Virus record (IMG/VR): IMGVR_UViG_3300046787_000322
Location: 1-28,463 of that record
Direction: 5' to 3' (one strand)
Length of the DNA stretch: 28,463 bases
From: a virus
Shown here piece by piece: positions 20,199 to 28,047 of the stretch. The number at the start of each line of letters is the position of its first letter. Within the stretch, counting starts at the first letter, position 1. Under the pieces are notes generated by a model, which had not been told where the DNA came from, searched no databases, and worked only from the letters and a program-made list of their open reading frames with translations. The position numbers and the translations under genes were made by a program.

Positions 20199-20801
20199 AT
20201 GACTACTCTTCCATCAAATGTTGGCTACGGCACTGTTACTGGCCGTTTCCTTTTGGCATACGCTGACTCGAACGATGTTGACTCTTACCCAGATGGCGTT
20301 CCTTGTAAGGGAAGCATTTTGCTCACCCCTTCTGCTGCTTATGTAAAAAATGAGACAGCTTCTCCTGCGCCTGTAACTATTCTTCCAGCAACTATCGAAT
20401 GCTTGCTGGACTCTGAAGGTTACGTTCTTGGCTCGGACAATACTCGTGGCGTGCGCCTTGTTGCTACCGATGATGGAGATAACAATCCTGTTGATTGGAC
20501 TTGGCGTGTAGACTTCCGCCTAACTGATCAGAGCGACACCCCAACACGCGGTATCCCAACTTTCTATTTTGAGCTACCGCAGGGCACGACTGTAGATCTA
20601 ACAAGTGTCGCTCCTGTGCCAGATGCAAGTGGCGTATATTATCTAAACGGCCCTAAGGGCGATACTGGTGCTACAGGTTCTACTGGAGCAACAGGCCCAG
20701 GGGTTCCAGATGGTGGAACTACTGGACAAATACTTACTAAAACTAACGGAACAGACTACAATACTAGTTGGTCTAACACTATCGATGGAGGCACAGCCTA
20801 A
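20199..20801 (+). CDS. Fibre-associated protein with short collagen stub
   Basis: 200 residues. The first roughly 140 form a beta-sandwich-like domain (GTVTGRFLLAYADSND, PDGVPCKGSILLTPS, WTWRVDFRLTD). A collagen-like [17 protein letters not shown] stub follows, then TTGQILTKTNGTDYNTSW and the shared IDGGTA end. The TGQxLTKTNGTDYNTxW segment is the familiar fibre motif. Probably a fibre subunit or a receptor-contact protein. Confidence 0.7.
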   Translation: MTTLPSNVGYGTVTGRFLLAYADSNDVDSYPDGVPCKGSILLTPSAAYVKNETASPAPVTILPATIECLLDSEGYVLGSDNTRGVRLVATDDGDNNPVDWTWRVDFRLTDQSDTPTRGIPTFYFELPQGTTVDLTSVAPVPDASGVYYLNGPKGDTGATGSTGATGPGVPDGGTTGQILTKTNGTDYNTSWSNTIDGGTA

Positions 20802-22564
20802 TGCCAGTTCAAACCGTAATTAAAACTCGTAGAGATACTGCAGCTAACTGGCTCTCTACTAATCCTGTGCTTGCAGCCGGTGAGACTGGCCTTGAGTCAG
20901 ATACTGGGCTAGTCAAGTTTGGCAATGGAACTTCTGCTTGGGACGCATTGCAGTATTCTAGTGCAGCTCGTGTCGTAGAAGTTGTCAAGAACTCTACTGG
21001 CGGCACAGTTAGCAAGGGGAGTGTAGTTTACATTTCTGGAGCTAATGGAGCTAACCCTTTGATTTCTTTGGCGGATGCTGATAGCGAATCAACATCAAGC
21101 AAAACATTGGGTTTTGTTGTTGCGGATATTGCTGATGGTGCTCGCGGAATGGTGCTACAAAGTGGATTGCTTACTGGTGTAAATACTGGTTCTGCTAATG
21201 CTGGGGACTCTGTTTGGCTTTCTGGAACTGCAGGTGGATTTGTATTTGGTGCACCACCAGCAAAACCAGCTCACAGTGTTTATCTTGGTATTGTTACTCG
21301 GGTTCAATCACAGAATGGTGAGATCCTTGTTAAGGTTCAGAATGGTTACGAAATTAATGAGCTTCACGATGTGAATGCTGGCTCACCAAGCGACAATAAC
21401 TTGCTTGCTTGGGATTCGCTTACCTCAATGTGGACTAACCAGACAGCAGCCCAGGCTGGGCTTGCAACTGCAGCAAACCCAACCTTCACCGGCACGCTAA
21501 ACGCAGCAGCAGTAACTATCACCGGCAACTTGACTGTTGGTGGAACAACAACTACTGTAAATGCCACTGATCTTGTTGTAGAAGACCCACTGATTTACAT
21601 TGGTGAGGGTAACTCTGCAAACCTTGTAGACCTTGGCATTGTTTCTTCTTTCAACGATGGAACGTATCAGCACTCTGGTCTTGTGCGTGACGCTTCTGAT
21701 TCAAAGTGGAAACTCTTTAAGGGTGTAACTGACGAACCTACAACTACTGTGAACTTTGCTCAAGGCTCTCTTGACGCTCTTGCAGTTGGTGCATTTGAAG
21801 CTTCATCTGCAATCATTGGCAACGTTTCAAATACTGAGCTGCAGTATCTTGATGGTGTAACCTCTGCGATTCAGACACAGCTAAACGCTAAGGCTCCACT
21901 TGCCAACCCAACCTTTACTGGAACCGTTGATCTTACTGGTGCAACTGTAACTGGAATAACTGGCCTACCAAGCCAGACTGGTAACACTGGAAAATACCTA
22001 ACCACAAACGGTTCTGCAGCTTCATGGGCTACTATTTCTGGCGATGCAAGCACTTCTGGCACATTGGCTCAGTTTGCTTCAACAAGCTCTTCTCAGCTTG
22101 CTGGCGTTATTTCTGACGAGACTGGTTCTGGTGCACTTGTGTTCGGCACATCTGCTGCACTGAACTATCCAACTCTAAAGTCTCCAAAAGAAATCACAAC
22201 CGTATCTGCAACTTCTGCAACCGGAACCATAAACTACGATGTGCTCACTCAGGCTGATTTGTATTACACATCTAACGCATCTGCTAACTTCACCCTAAAC
22301 TTCAGGGGATCATCTGGTGCTACCCTAGACAGCTCAATGGCTACTGGCGAGACAGCAACACTTGTGTTCAGAAACACAAATGGAACAACTGCTTACTACC
22401 CTAACGCTTTCACAATTGACGGCACTTCAGTTACACCAAAGTGGCTTGGCGGAACAGCACCAAGTTCTGGCAATGCTTCAGCAATTGATGTTTACTCGTT
22501 TGTGATTACAAAGACTGGATCAGCAACATATACAGTATTAGCTTCAGTAGCTAAGTTCGCTTAG
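20801..22564 (+). CDS. Fibre/receptor-binding protein with Mtd-N-like start
   Basis: 587 residues. The first 55 (KTRRDTAANWLSTNPVLAAGETGLESDTGLVKFGNG) are homologous to the Mtd-N-like domain of the gene at 19912. A beta-rich shaft follows with repeated fibre signatures: ANPTFTGTL and ANPTFTGTV, then VTITGNLTVGGTTTTVNATDLVVEDPLIYIG, NTELQYLDGVTSAIQTQLNAKAP and a C-terminal beta region. It would bind the host surface. ATG overlaps the previous stop. Confidence 0.8.
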   Translation: MPVQTVIKTRRDTAANWLSTNPVLAAGETGLESDTGLVKFGNGTSAWDALQYSSAARVVEVVKNSTGGTVSKGSVVYISGANGANPLISLADADSESTSSKTLGFVVADIADGARGMVLQSGLLTGVNTGSANAGDSVWLSGTAGGFVFGAPPAKPAHSVYLGIVTRVQSQNGEILVKVQNGYEINELHDVNAGSPSDNNLLAWDSLTSMWTNQTAAQAGLATAANPTFTGTLNAAAVTITGNLTVGGTTTTVNATDLVVEDPLIYIGEGNSANLVDLGIVSSFNDGTYQHSGLVRDASDSKWKLFKGVTDEPTTTVNFAQGSLDALAVGAFEASSAIIGNVSNTELQYLDGVTSAIQTQLNAKAPLANPTFTGTVDLTGATVTGITGLPSQTGNTGKYLTTNGSAASWATISGDASTSGTLAQFASTSSSQLAGVISDETGSGALVFGTSAALNYPTLKSPKEITTVSATSATGTINYDVLTQADLYYTSNASANFTLNFRGSSGATLDSSMATGETATLVFRNTNGTTAYYPNAFTIDGTSVTPKWLGGTAPSSGNASAIDVYSFVITKTGSATYTVLASVAKFA

Positions 22565-22573
22565 TAGGTAAAA

Positions 22574-23422
22574 ATGCCATTAATTACATTATTTGCAGCA
22601 GCAGGAGCCCGAGCATACGGAATGCTCAGAGCTGTTGGTGGCGCATTGACCGATGCGTTTAACAGAACCACTTCAGGATCGCTAGGAAGCTTCTGGACGG
22701 CCGTTCGCGGCACTTGGTATGCTAACGGCAGTGCGGCTCAGAGCGACGATTCTGCGAGCAGCTACGCCATTGCAGCTGCTACCCTGGGTTCAAACAACAT
22801 GACAGTATCTGCTTCTGTTGGTGGTGGAACCGGTGTAAGCTTCTGGGTTTCAGATTCAAACAACTGGTGGAGTGCAGCATATACTAATAATGCATCTGGC
22901 TATTCTTGCAACTGTGGGACCTGCCAGAATCCAGCTACCTGCACAGTCACCGATTGCTCTAGATGCGGCTCATATAGATACTGCAACTCTGGCTATGTTT
23001 GCGCTATAACAAAATGCTGCGTTGGCGGTGGCTCAGTTATTGGAAACAACCTAGTTGGCTGTAATACCTGTAGCGTTACTGATAGCACAGCGTGCGGCTA
23101 TGGCCCACCATACTCTTGTAACTGCCAGACTTGCTACGACTACTACCACTACTTGAGACTATCAAAATCAGTATCTGGAACAATAACTACATCTGTTGTT
23201 AGCGACGTCTCATTGGGGCAAGCAGCAGCTGCTGTTAAAGTTGTTACGCTTGGTGACGCCATCACAGCAACAGCATACTCTGACGCTGGCAAAACAAACC
23301 TTATTGGAACAATCAGCACTACCCAGTCTGGTGCTACTAAAGCTGCAAAAGCTGGTATCATTAAGACACCATCATCATACACGCAAAGCTCAACCGTTGA
23401 CGACTTTGCTGCGGAAGGATAA
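22574..23422 (+). CDS. Lectin/LamG-like protein with 16-Cys insert
   Basis: 282 residues. Residues 25-105 (DAFNRTTSGSLGSFWTAVRG ... NNWWSAAY) and from 190 on (HYLRLSKSVSGTITT ... IKTPSSYTQSSTVDDFAAE) resemble a jelly-roll carbohydrate-binding fold. Residues 112-187 interrupt it with sixteen Cys, opening with SCNCGTC and closing with SCNCQTC. This looks like one knotted or metal-binding insert. The virion surface is a likely place, as it lies after the fibre gene. ATG follows TAGGTAAAA. Confidence 0.65.
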   Translation: MPLITLFAAAGARAYGMLRAVGGALTDAFNRTTSGSLGSFWTAVRGTWYANGSAAQSDDSASSYAIAAATLGSNNMTVSASVGGGTGVSFWVSDSNNWWSAAYTNNASGYSCNCGTCQNPATCTVTDCSRCGSYRYCNSGYVCAITKCCVGGGSVIGNNLVGCNTCSVTDSTACGYGPPYSCNCQTCYDYYHYLRLSKSVSGTITTSVVSDVSLGQAAAAVKVVTLGDAITATAYSDAGKTNLIGTISTTQSGATKAAKAGIIKTPSSYTQSSTVDDFAAEG

Positions 23423-23425
23423 CAA

Positions 23426-23839
23426 ATGGCGGAAACAAACCACGATCACTCATACGAAATTCCAACAGACAGCTACTCTATAGCTTTTGTGCTAGACGGA
23501 GTGGTTCAAGATGTTCTACACACGGAAACCAGGCTCGCTGCAATTTTCCTAAGCCAGCCAGAAATTATTGAAGTAACTGACTGGTATCAGTCAAGGGAAG
23601 ATAATACCAAAAATCTAGTTGGCGCTACTTATGAAAATGGTGAATTCACTCTGCCTGAAAACATTGAAGCAACTAGCAGAGTTGGCGAATCAATCGCGCC
23701 ACGCATGCACCCATCATTCGTTTGGAATAATGAAGAACAAAACTGGGAGCCACCAATTCCTTACCCATCAGACGGCAAAGATTATCGTTGGGATGAAGAA
23801 ACAATTTCTTGGATTGAACTCACTGAGGCTGATAAATAA
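23426..23839 (+). CDS. Hypothetical fibre-cluster protein
   Basis: 137 residues. The C-terminal half repeats a Trp-aromatic pattern, FVWNNEEQNWEPPIPYPSDG then YRWDEETISWIEL, widely seen in small proteins of phages next to fibre genes. The N-terminal half begins MAETNHDHSYEIPTDSY. The role is unknown; assembly or chaperone of fibres is possible. Confidence 0.65.
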   Translation: MAETNHDHSYEIPTDSYSIAFVLDGVVQDVLHTETRLAAIFLSQPEIIEVTDWYQSREDNTKNLVGATYENGEFTLPENIEATSRVGESIAPRMHPSFVWNNEEQNWEPPIPYPSDGKDYRWDEETISWIELTEADK

Positions 23840-24084
23840 TGGTTGACCCATTTGATAGACCAGCACGACCATGGGACATGCTCAATAAAAACATTGGGCG
23901 TGTAGAAACCGAAGTAGCGGCAGAGCGTTTTGCTATCTGCCAAGCATGCCCAATGTATATTGCCAAAACACACCAGTGCAAAGACTGCAAGTGTTTCATG
24001 GATATGAAGACCAAGCTACCAAATGCTGAATGTCCTATTGGTAAGTGGGGTCAAGTTAAGATTGATTTCAGAGAACGCAAGTAA
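23839..24084 (+). CDS. Zinc-ribbon-like protein
   Basis: 81 residues with CQACPMYI, CKDCKCF and a later CPIG: five or six Cys set as a zinc knuckle. Similar small proteins lie in many phages next to fibre or head genes. ATG overlaps the previous stop (TAATG). The role is unknown. Confidence 0.7.
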   Translation: MVDPFDRPARPWDMLNKNIGRVETEVAAERFAICQACPMYIAKTHQCKDCKCFMDMKTKLPNAECPIGKWGQVKIDFRERK

Positions 24085-24086
24085 GG

Positions 24087-24092
24087 TATAAT
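24087..24092 (+). promoter_or_regulatory. -10 box of a probable leaderless mRNA
   Basis: TATAAT preceded by AGG, six bases before ATG 24099. There is no ribosome binding site at a normal distance, so transcription should begin at or next to the start codon of the connector gene. Confidence 0.55.
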
Positions 24093-24098
24093 TAACTC

Positions 24099-24506
24099 AT
24101 GCCAACAATTCCAGACCTATACCCACCAGACTACTCTAGTGTTATTGGTCAAATTCGCCTACTTATTCCAGATGTTGAGCAGCTAGACAATCTCGCTGAT
24201 CCAGCTCAGGATGCCGCATACATTTTCAGTGATGCGCAGTTGCAGGCGTTTGCAACACTCTACTCTGACAATGTGAAGCGTGCAGCTGCCCAGGCGAAGC
24301 TGGTGCTTGCCACAAGCGAAGCTCTTATCAATAAGGTTATCCGCACATACGACTTCACAACTGATGGGGCTAAGCTTGGTGCTGAGCTTCGTGCGCAGGC
24401 TAAGCAGTTGCAGGAAGAGGCTGACAAGGACGACTTGGTTGACTCTTATGAATCTTCTATCACCATTGTGCCCTTGCTTACGAAGTGGGACAATGAATGG
24501 CTTTAA
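24099..24506 (+). CDS. Head-tail connector (adaptor-like)
   Basis: 135 residues starting MPTIPDLYPPDYSSVIGQIRLLIPD. The pattern is of the gp6/gp15-like adaptor family: an N-terminal QIRLLIPDV helix, the IFSDAQLQAFATLY segment, the AAAQAKLVLATSEALINKVIRTYDFTTDGAKLG helix pair and a C-terminal helix. It binds the portal ring. The gene appears leaderless. Confidence 0.7.
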   Translation: MPTIPDLYPPDYSSVIGQIRLLIPDVEQLDNLADPAQDAAYIFSDAQLQAFATLYSDNVKRAAAQAKLVLATSEALINKVIRTYDFTTDGAKLGAELRAQAKQLQEEADKDDLVDSYESSITIVPLLTKWDNEWL

Positions 24507-24982
24507 ATACTAGGGGCGCACTAGATCCGCGCTGGCAGTTCCACAACAGGGTTGTAGAGAAATCTATAGCCCTAGCAAGCGTTGAGATTTATGACCCAGC
24601 GACCGCTGGTAGCGAATACGACCCAGTAACTAATACTTGGGATAATGAGACAACCATTCTTTGGGAAGGTAAGGCTCGCATCCAGCCACGTTCAGCTAAC
24701 GCCAGAATGGGCTCTATGGGCACAGTAATCTCTGCGATTGATCCTGGTGCTTCACAGATTGTCGAGGTTCACATCGGGCTGCGTGAGAACCAATTGACTG
24801 GTTCTAATGGCGCTATGCCTGACCTTCGCCCAGGCCACCGCATGCGAGTAACCAACTCTCCACTAGACCAGGCTCTTTGCAACTTCGAGTTTGTTGTGCG
24901 TGGCGTTCTAAATGGCTCTAATCCTTGGCATCGCACTCTTCTGTGCGAGGTGAACCAGGAGCTGAACCCAAACAATGGCTAA
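24497..24982 (+). CDS. Head-tail stopper-like protein
   Basis: 161 residues, beta-rich, with VEIYDPATAGSEYDPVTNTWDN, ILWEGKARIQPRS and MPDLRPGHRMRVTNSP, resembling DUF6093-type stoppers that close the portal. It overlaps the adaptor by ten bases and the next gene by eight. Confidence 0.65.
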   Translation: MALNTRGALDPRWQFHNRVVEKSIALASVEIYDPATAGSEYDPVTNTWDNETTILWEGKARIQPRSANARMGSMGTVISAIDPGASQIVEVHIGLRENQLTGSNGAMPDLRPGHRMRVTNSPLDQALCNFEFVVRGVLNGSNPWHRTLLCEVNQELNPNNG

Positions 24983-25553
24983 ATTTAAACTTACCGGCGT
25001 TATCTCTCCTGAATATATTTTAAAGAAAAGCCCTGCCGCTAAAAAGCTATCAAAAGAGCTTAGGCTCGCCGTTAGCCGCGCAGGCATCGCTGGCGCTAAG
25101 GCAATGCGTGAACGTATCCTAGACAGCCCAACAGGCTCTGATTGGCACACTAGACGAAATGCTTGGCGTGGTATGAGTCGCCCATCAATCAATGGCAAAG
25201 ACGGTCCGGTCAACAACTCTTGGGGTTCGCGTCTTGAAACAGGAAATATGTATAACAGTGTTTCTGCCAACTATGGGAAAATTGTCCCAGGCCGAGATAA
25301 GCGCCGTATGCAAAGCATTCAGGGTGGTTTTGGTTGGCCAGCTACCAAAGATGGTAATATTAAACCAGCGCCTTCACGCCCATTAAATCGTAGTCGTCAA
25401 CCAGATACAGATAACTGGGGCGCTAACAGAAACTATTTTGAAATGCAAGAATATGGTTTTGGTGAAACCCCTGGAATGCACGCAACGGACGCAGGTAGGG
25501 AAGCTGCTCGTAAAAAACTTATTGAAGAGATCAACCGATTGAGGAACAAGTAA
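24975..25553 (+). CDS. Neck protein (HK97 gp10-like)
   Basis: 192 residues, basic, with a helical start (AKKLSKELRLAVSRAGIAGAKAMRERIL) and a Gly/Asn-rich end with GLETGxMYxSV-like LETGNMYNSVSANYG. This is the pattern of gp10/HK97-type neck proteins between stopper and tail terminator. The overlap with both neighbours supports the order. Confidence 0.65.
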   Translation: MAKFKLTGVISPEYILKKSPAAKKLSKELRLAVSRAGIAGAKAMRERILDSPTGSDWHTRRNAWRGMSRPSINGKDGPVNNSWGSRLETGNMYNSVSANYGKIVPGRDKRRMQSIQGGFGWPATKDGNIKPAPSRPLNRSRQPDTDNWGANRNYFEMQEYGFGETPGMHATDAGREAARKKLIEEINRLRNK

Positions 25554-25984
25554 TGGGACTATCACTACTACCTATTGAAGACGAAATCATTAATCGCCTA
25601 AAAGAACTACCACAAACTGTTTATGAGAATGGTGTGCCAGACGACGCACAGCTACCATACTCTAACGGCGCTATGCTGCCATTCCTTGTGCCATTCTTTG
25701 GTGGATTTGCCCGAGCAATCGATGGACATGGCATTCTTTCGTCACGACAAGACCTGGGAGAAAGCTACGTAATTATCCAGTGCGTCGGACCAACCGAACG
25801 ATCAAGCCGCCAAGTAGCGGACATTGTGCGAGACAAAATGATGGGCTTCAAACCAAACGACGCAGGGGAACTCACCCCTGCCGGAAACTCACGATTCATC
25901 ACACCAGATTTCAGTTCACGGCCAGCTAAATACATTTCAGAAGTTACCTTCCGTTATGTCGTGAACACAAATGTGGTATTATAG
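25553..25984 (+). CDS. Tail terminator protein
   Basis: 143 residues with INRLKELPQTVYENGVPDDAQLPYS at the N-terminus, a middle beta region SYVIIQCVGPTERSSRQVADIVRDKMMG and a C-terminal strand YISEVTFRYVVNTNVVL. The order (after gp10-like, before major tail protein) and the pattern fit a tail terminator that caps the tail tube. Confidence 0.7.
   Translation: MGLSLLPIEDEIINRLKELPQTVYENGVPDDAQLPYSNGAMLPFLVPFFGGFARAIDGHGILSSRQDLGESYVIIQCVGPTERSSRQVADIVRDKMMGFKPNDAGELTPAGNSRFITPDFSSRPAKYISEVTFRYVVNTNVVL
25974..25982 (+). promoter_or_regulatory. Extended -10 before the gene at 26007
   Basis: TGGTATTAT, with TATTAT at 25977-25982, overlapping the end of the tail terminator. No -35 at 17 bases. 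Leader with AGGAAGGA before TTG 26007. Confidence 0.45.
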
Positions 25985-26006
25985 TATAGATTAGGAAGGA
26001 CCACCC

Positions 26007-26273
26007 TTGGCACTTTTCAAGCATAAGGTCACTGGCGCTATTGTTGAGCGTCCAGCGCACTACGCAACCCACCCAGTTTTTGGCAGAAACCTCGAACCAA
26101 TTTCGGACAAGGAAACTGCAGCAGCCCCAAAGGCTAAAGAGACCCCAACTGTAATCGAACCAGTTGCCGAACCGGTAATTGAGGAAGTTCAGGGCGGAGC
26201 AAAATGGGACTTCACAGCCCCTGAGGAGCTAACTGCTCCAGAAGAAACCATCGAGAATAACGAGGAAAACTAA
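26007..26273 (+). CDS. Hypothetical tail-region protein
   Basis: 88 residues starting at TTG with a strong AGGAAGGA before it. The first 30 are KHKVTGAIVERPAHYATHPVFGRNLEP; the rest is Pro/Glu-rich and disordered (PTVIEPVAEPVIEEV). It overlaps the major tail protein start. Not recognised. Confidence 0.65.
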   Translation: MALFKHKVTGAIVERPAHYATHPVFGRNLEPISDKETAAAPKAKETPTVIEPVAEPVIEEVQGGAKWDFTAPEELTAPEETIENNEEN

Positions 26274-27349
26274 TGGCAAATACTAAAATGCTACGCCCTA
26301 ATGTGGGCATTTATGTTGCCGCTGCAGATGCGTTCGCTGACTGGACGGCTCCTACGCTGACCGAGATCACCGCCGCAACTAAGGTGTTCAACATTTCACC
26401 AGCCGTAACTGACGGCTACACCCTGAACATGACCGACTCACAGGCAGACAGCTCGCTTTCTGTTATTGACAACGCAGACGTTCAGACCCCAACCTACCAC
26501 AACTACGAGGCTTCACTTGACGTATTCCGCGACGCTAACCTAAGCGCAACCTCGGTTTACAACAAGGCACGCGACTTGTTCGCAGAGGCTGACGTCAAGT
26601 ATTACTTGATCAAGCGTGTTGGTAAGACTCACGATGCAGCTTTCGCAGCTGGCGACGAGATCTCAATCTACGGTGTAAAGACCGACTTCCCTGTTGACAT
26701 TGTTGGCGATGGCGAGATGGTGCGTCTAGGCGCTCGTTTCCTCACCACCGGTGAAGTTAAGGTTAACGTTGCAGTTGCTTCAGGAACCGCAGGAGCAGGT
26801 CCAGCACTTGCAGCAACCACTGGAACCAAGATGGTTTCAAACGGTAAGATCCGTGTTGAGTGGGTTGACGTTGCAGACGTTACCAACGAGGCAGCTTTCT
26901 TGACCTCACCTGACATTGCTGTAATTGGCGATGGCATCAACCTAACCCCAGCAATTGCTTGGGACAGCTACAACCTTGGCGCGACTGACTCAAACAAGAT
27001 CGACGACCGTGGCATCATTGACGAAGGACAGGTTCAGACTCGCGGTTTCGCACAGTATGACGCTTCGCTAATGTTCTTCCGTGACGCAGATCCAGAGGCA
27101 GTAAGCGACTACAACGACGTTTATGGTGCATTCAAGGCAGCAACTGACGGCTCACGTCCAGAAGGCTACCTAGTAATCCGTATCGGTGTTCCTGCAACCA
27201 CTGCTTATGCAGCTGGCCAGACCGTATCTGTTTACAAGTTCATTGCAGACACTTTTGCTGACAACACCGAAGGTGAAGACAGCGTGAAGTATATGGTCAA
27301 CTTTATGCCTCAGGGCAAGCTAGGCGTTAACGTTTCAACCAACGACTAG
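26273..27349 (+). CDS. Major tail protein with internal duplication
   Basis: 358 residues, beta-rich, forming the tail tube. Residues about 22-166 and 196-354 are related repeats: ADVQTPTYHNYEASLDVFRD against GQVQTRGFAQYDASLMFFRD, and MVRLGARFLTTGEVKVNV against KYMVNFMPQGKLGVNV. So the protein has two tube domains. ATG overlaps the previous stop (TAATG). Confidence 0.8.
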   Translation: MANTKMLRPNVGIYVAAADAFADWTAPTLTEITAATKVFNISPAVTDGYTLNMTDSQADSSLSVIDNADVQTPTYHNYEASLDVFRDANLSATSVYNKARDLFAEADVKYYLIKRVGKTHDAAFAAGDEISIYGVKTDFPVDIVGDGEMVRLGARFLTTGEVKVNVAVASGTAGAGPALAATTGTKMVSNGKIRVEWVDVADVTNEAAFLTSPDIAVIGDGINLTPAIAWDSYNLGATDSNKIDDRGIIDEGQVQTRGFAQYDASLMFFRDADPEAVSDYNDVYGAFKAATDGSRPEGYLVIRIGVPATTAYAAGQTVSVYKFIADTFADNTEGEDSVKYMVNFMPQGKLGVNVSTND

Positions 27350-27358
27350 TAACAGACT

Positions 27359-27395
27359 GTGGGGGAGGCATTTGCGCCCATTTGGCCTCCCCCAC
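27359..27395 (+). terminator. Strong stem-loop after the major tail protein
   Basis: GTGGGGGAGGC (27359-27369) pairs perfectly with GCCTCCCCCAC (27385-27395). No T-run follows (acttcatc). It can be a terminator of the actinobacterial type or an attenuating hairpin that lowers chaperone expression. Confidence 0.65.
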
Positions 27396-27444
27396 TTCAT
27401 CACCTCACAAAACGGCGTTTAAACTTTACTAGAACAGGCGAAAA

Positions 27445-28047
27445 ATGAGCGAAGAAACAACCACTAAGGATGCTGGAGCGGAAGCTCTGGAACTTGTCGA
27501 AGAGGCACAGTCTAAGAAGGTTTTTAACCTTGCAGACGCTATTAAGGGTCGTGCCCTTCCGCAGAAAACTATCACAATCTTTCTTGACGAAAATGCGGCT
27601 ATGGAGCTTGTTGAAGTCAACGAGTTAATGAACCAGACTACTGACGCTGACGAGATGGCCAAGCTTGAGGCACAGGCCGCTGAGCTGAAGAAGCTAATCA
27701 ATGACTCTGCTTTGACTATTGCTATGCGTGGCGTTAACCAGAAGACCATCGAAGAAGTCTCTGACCTGTGCAACTCTAAGCACAACGTTAAAGAGGGCGA
27801 AGGTCCAAGCAGCCTTGACTGGATGATTGACTACATTGTCACTCTTGTTGCCAAGAACATTCTTTCTATCACTACTGGTGATGGCGAAGTTGACCATGGC
27901 CCATTTGACTTTGACAAACTTAACGAAATTCGTGGCTTTATTCCAACAGCTGAATGGAATAAGTTGGTTGAGACCATGCAACGCTTGACGCTTGCTGGCG
28001 GCTACTTTGAGCAACTAACGGACGCTGGTTTTTTACAGAAGTCCTAA
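27445..28047 (+). CDS. Tail assembly chaperone, zero-frame product (gpG-like)
   Basis: 200 residues, acidic, helical, with MSEETTTKDAGAEALELVEEAQ at the start and helices NELMNQTTDADEMAKLEAQAAELKKLI and IVTLVAKNILSITTG. It lies directly after the major tail protein, in the normal place of the first tail chaperone that binds the tape measure. The slippery heptamer lies just before its stop codon. CAGGCGAAAA lies upstream of the ATG, so initiation may be modest. Confidence 0.75.
   Translation: MSEETTTKDAGAEALELVEEAQSKKVFNLADAIKGRALPQKTITIFLDENAAMELVEVNELMNQTTDADEMAKLEAQAAELKKLINDSALTIAMRGVNQKTIEEVSDLCNSKHNVKEGEGPSSLDWMIDYIVTLVAKNILSITTGDGEVDHGPFDFDKLNEIRGFIPTAEWNKLVETMQRLTLAGGYFEQLTDAGFLQKS
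28029..28035 (+). other. Programmed -1 frameshift site
   Basis: TTTTTTA, read in the zero frame as T TTT TTA, the X XXY YYZ form. It lies 12 bases before the zero-frame TAA (28045). Re-reading the A continues in an open -1 frame to the end of the window. Confidence 0.75.

Noticed and set aside
19912-22564. A diversity-generating retroelement, because of Mtd-N-like domains
   Set aside because: No reverse transcriptase and no template/variable repeat pair were seen in the window; the Mtd-N domain alone is common in fibres.
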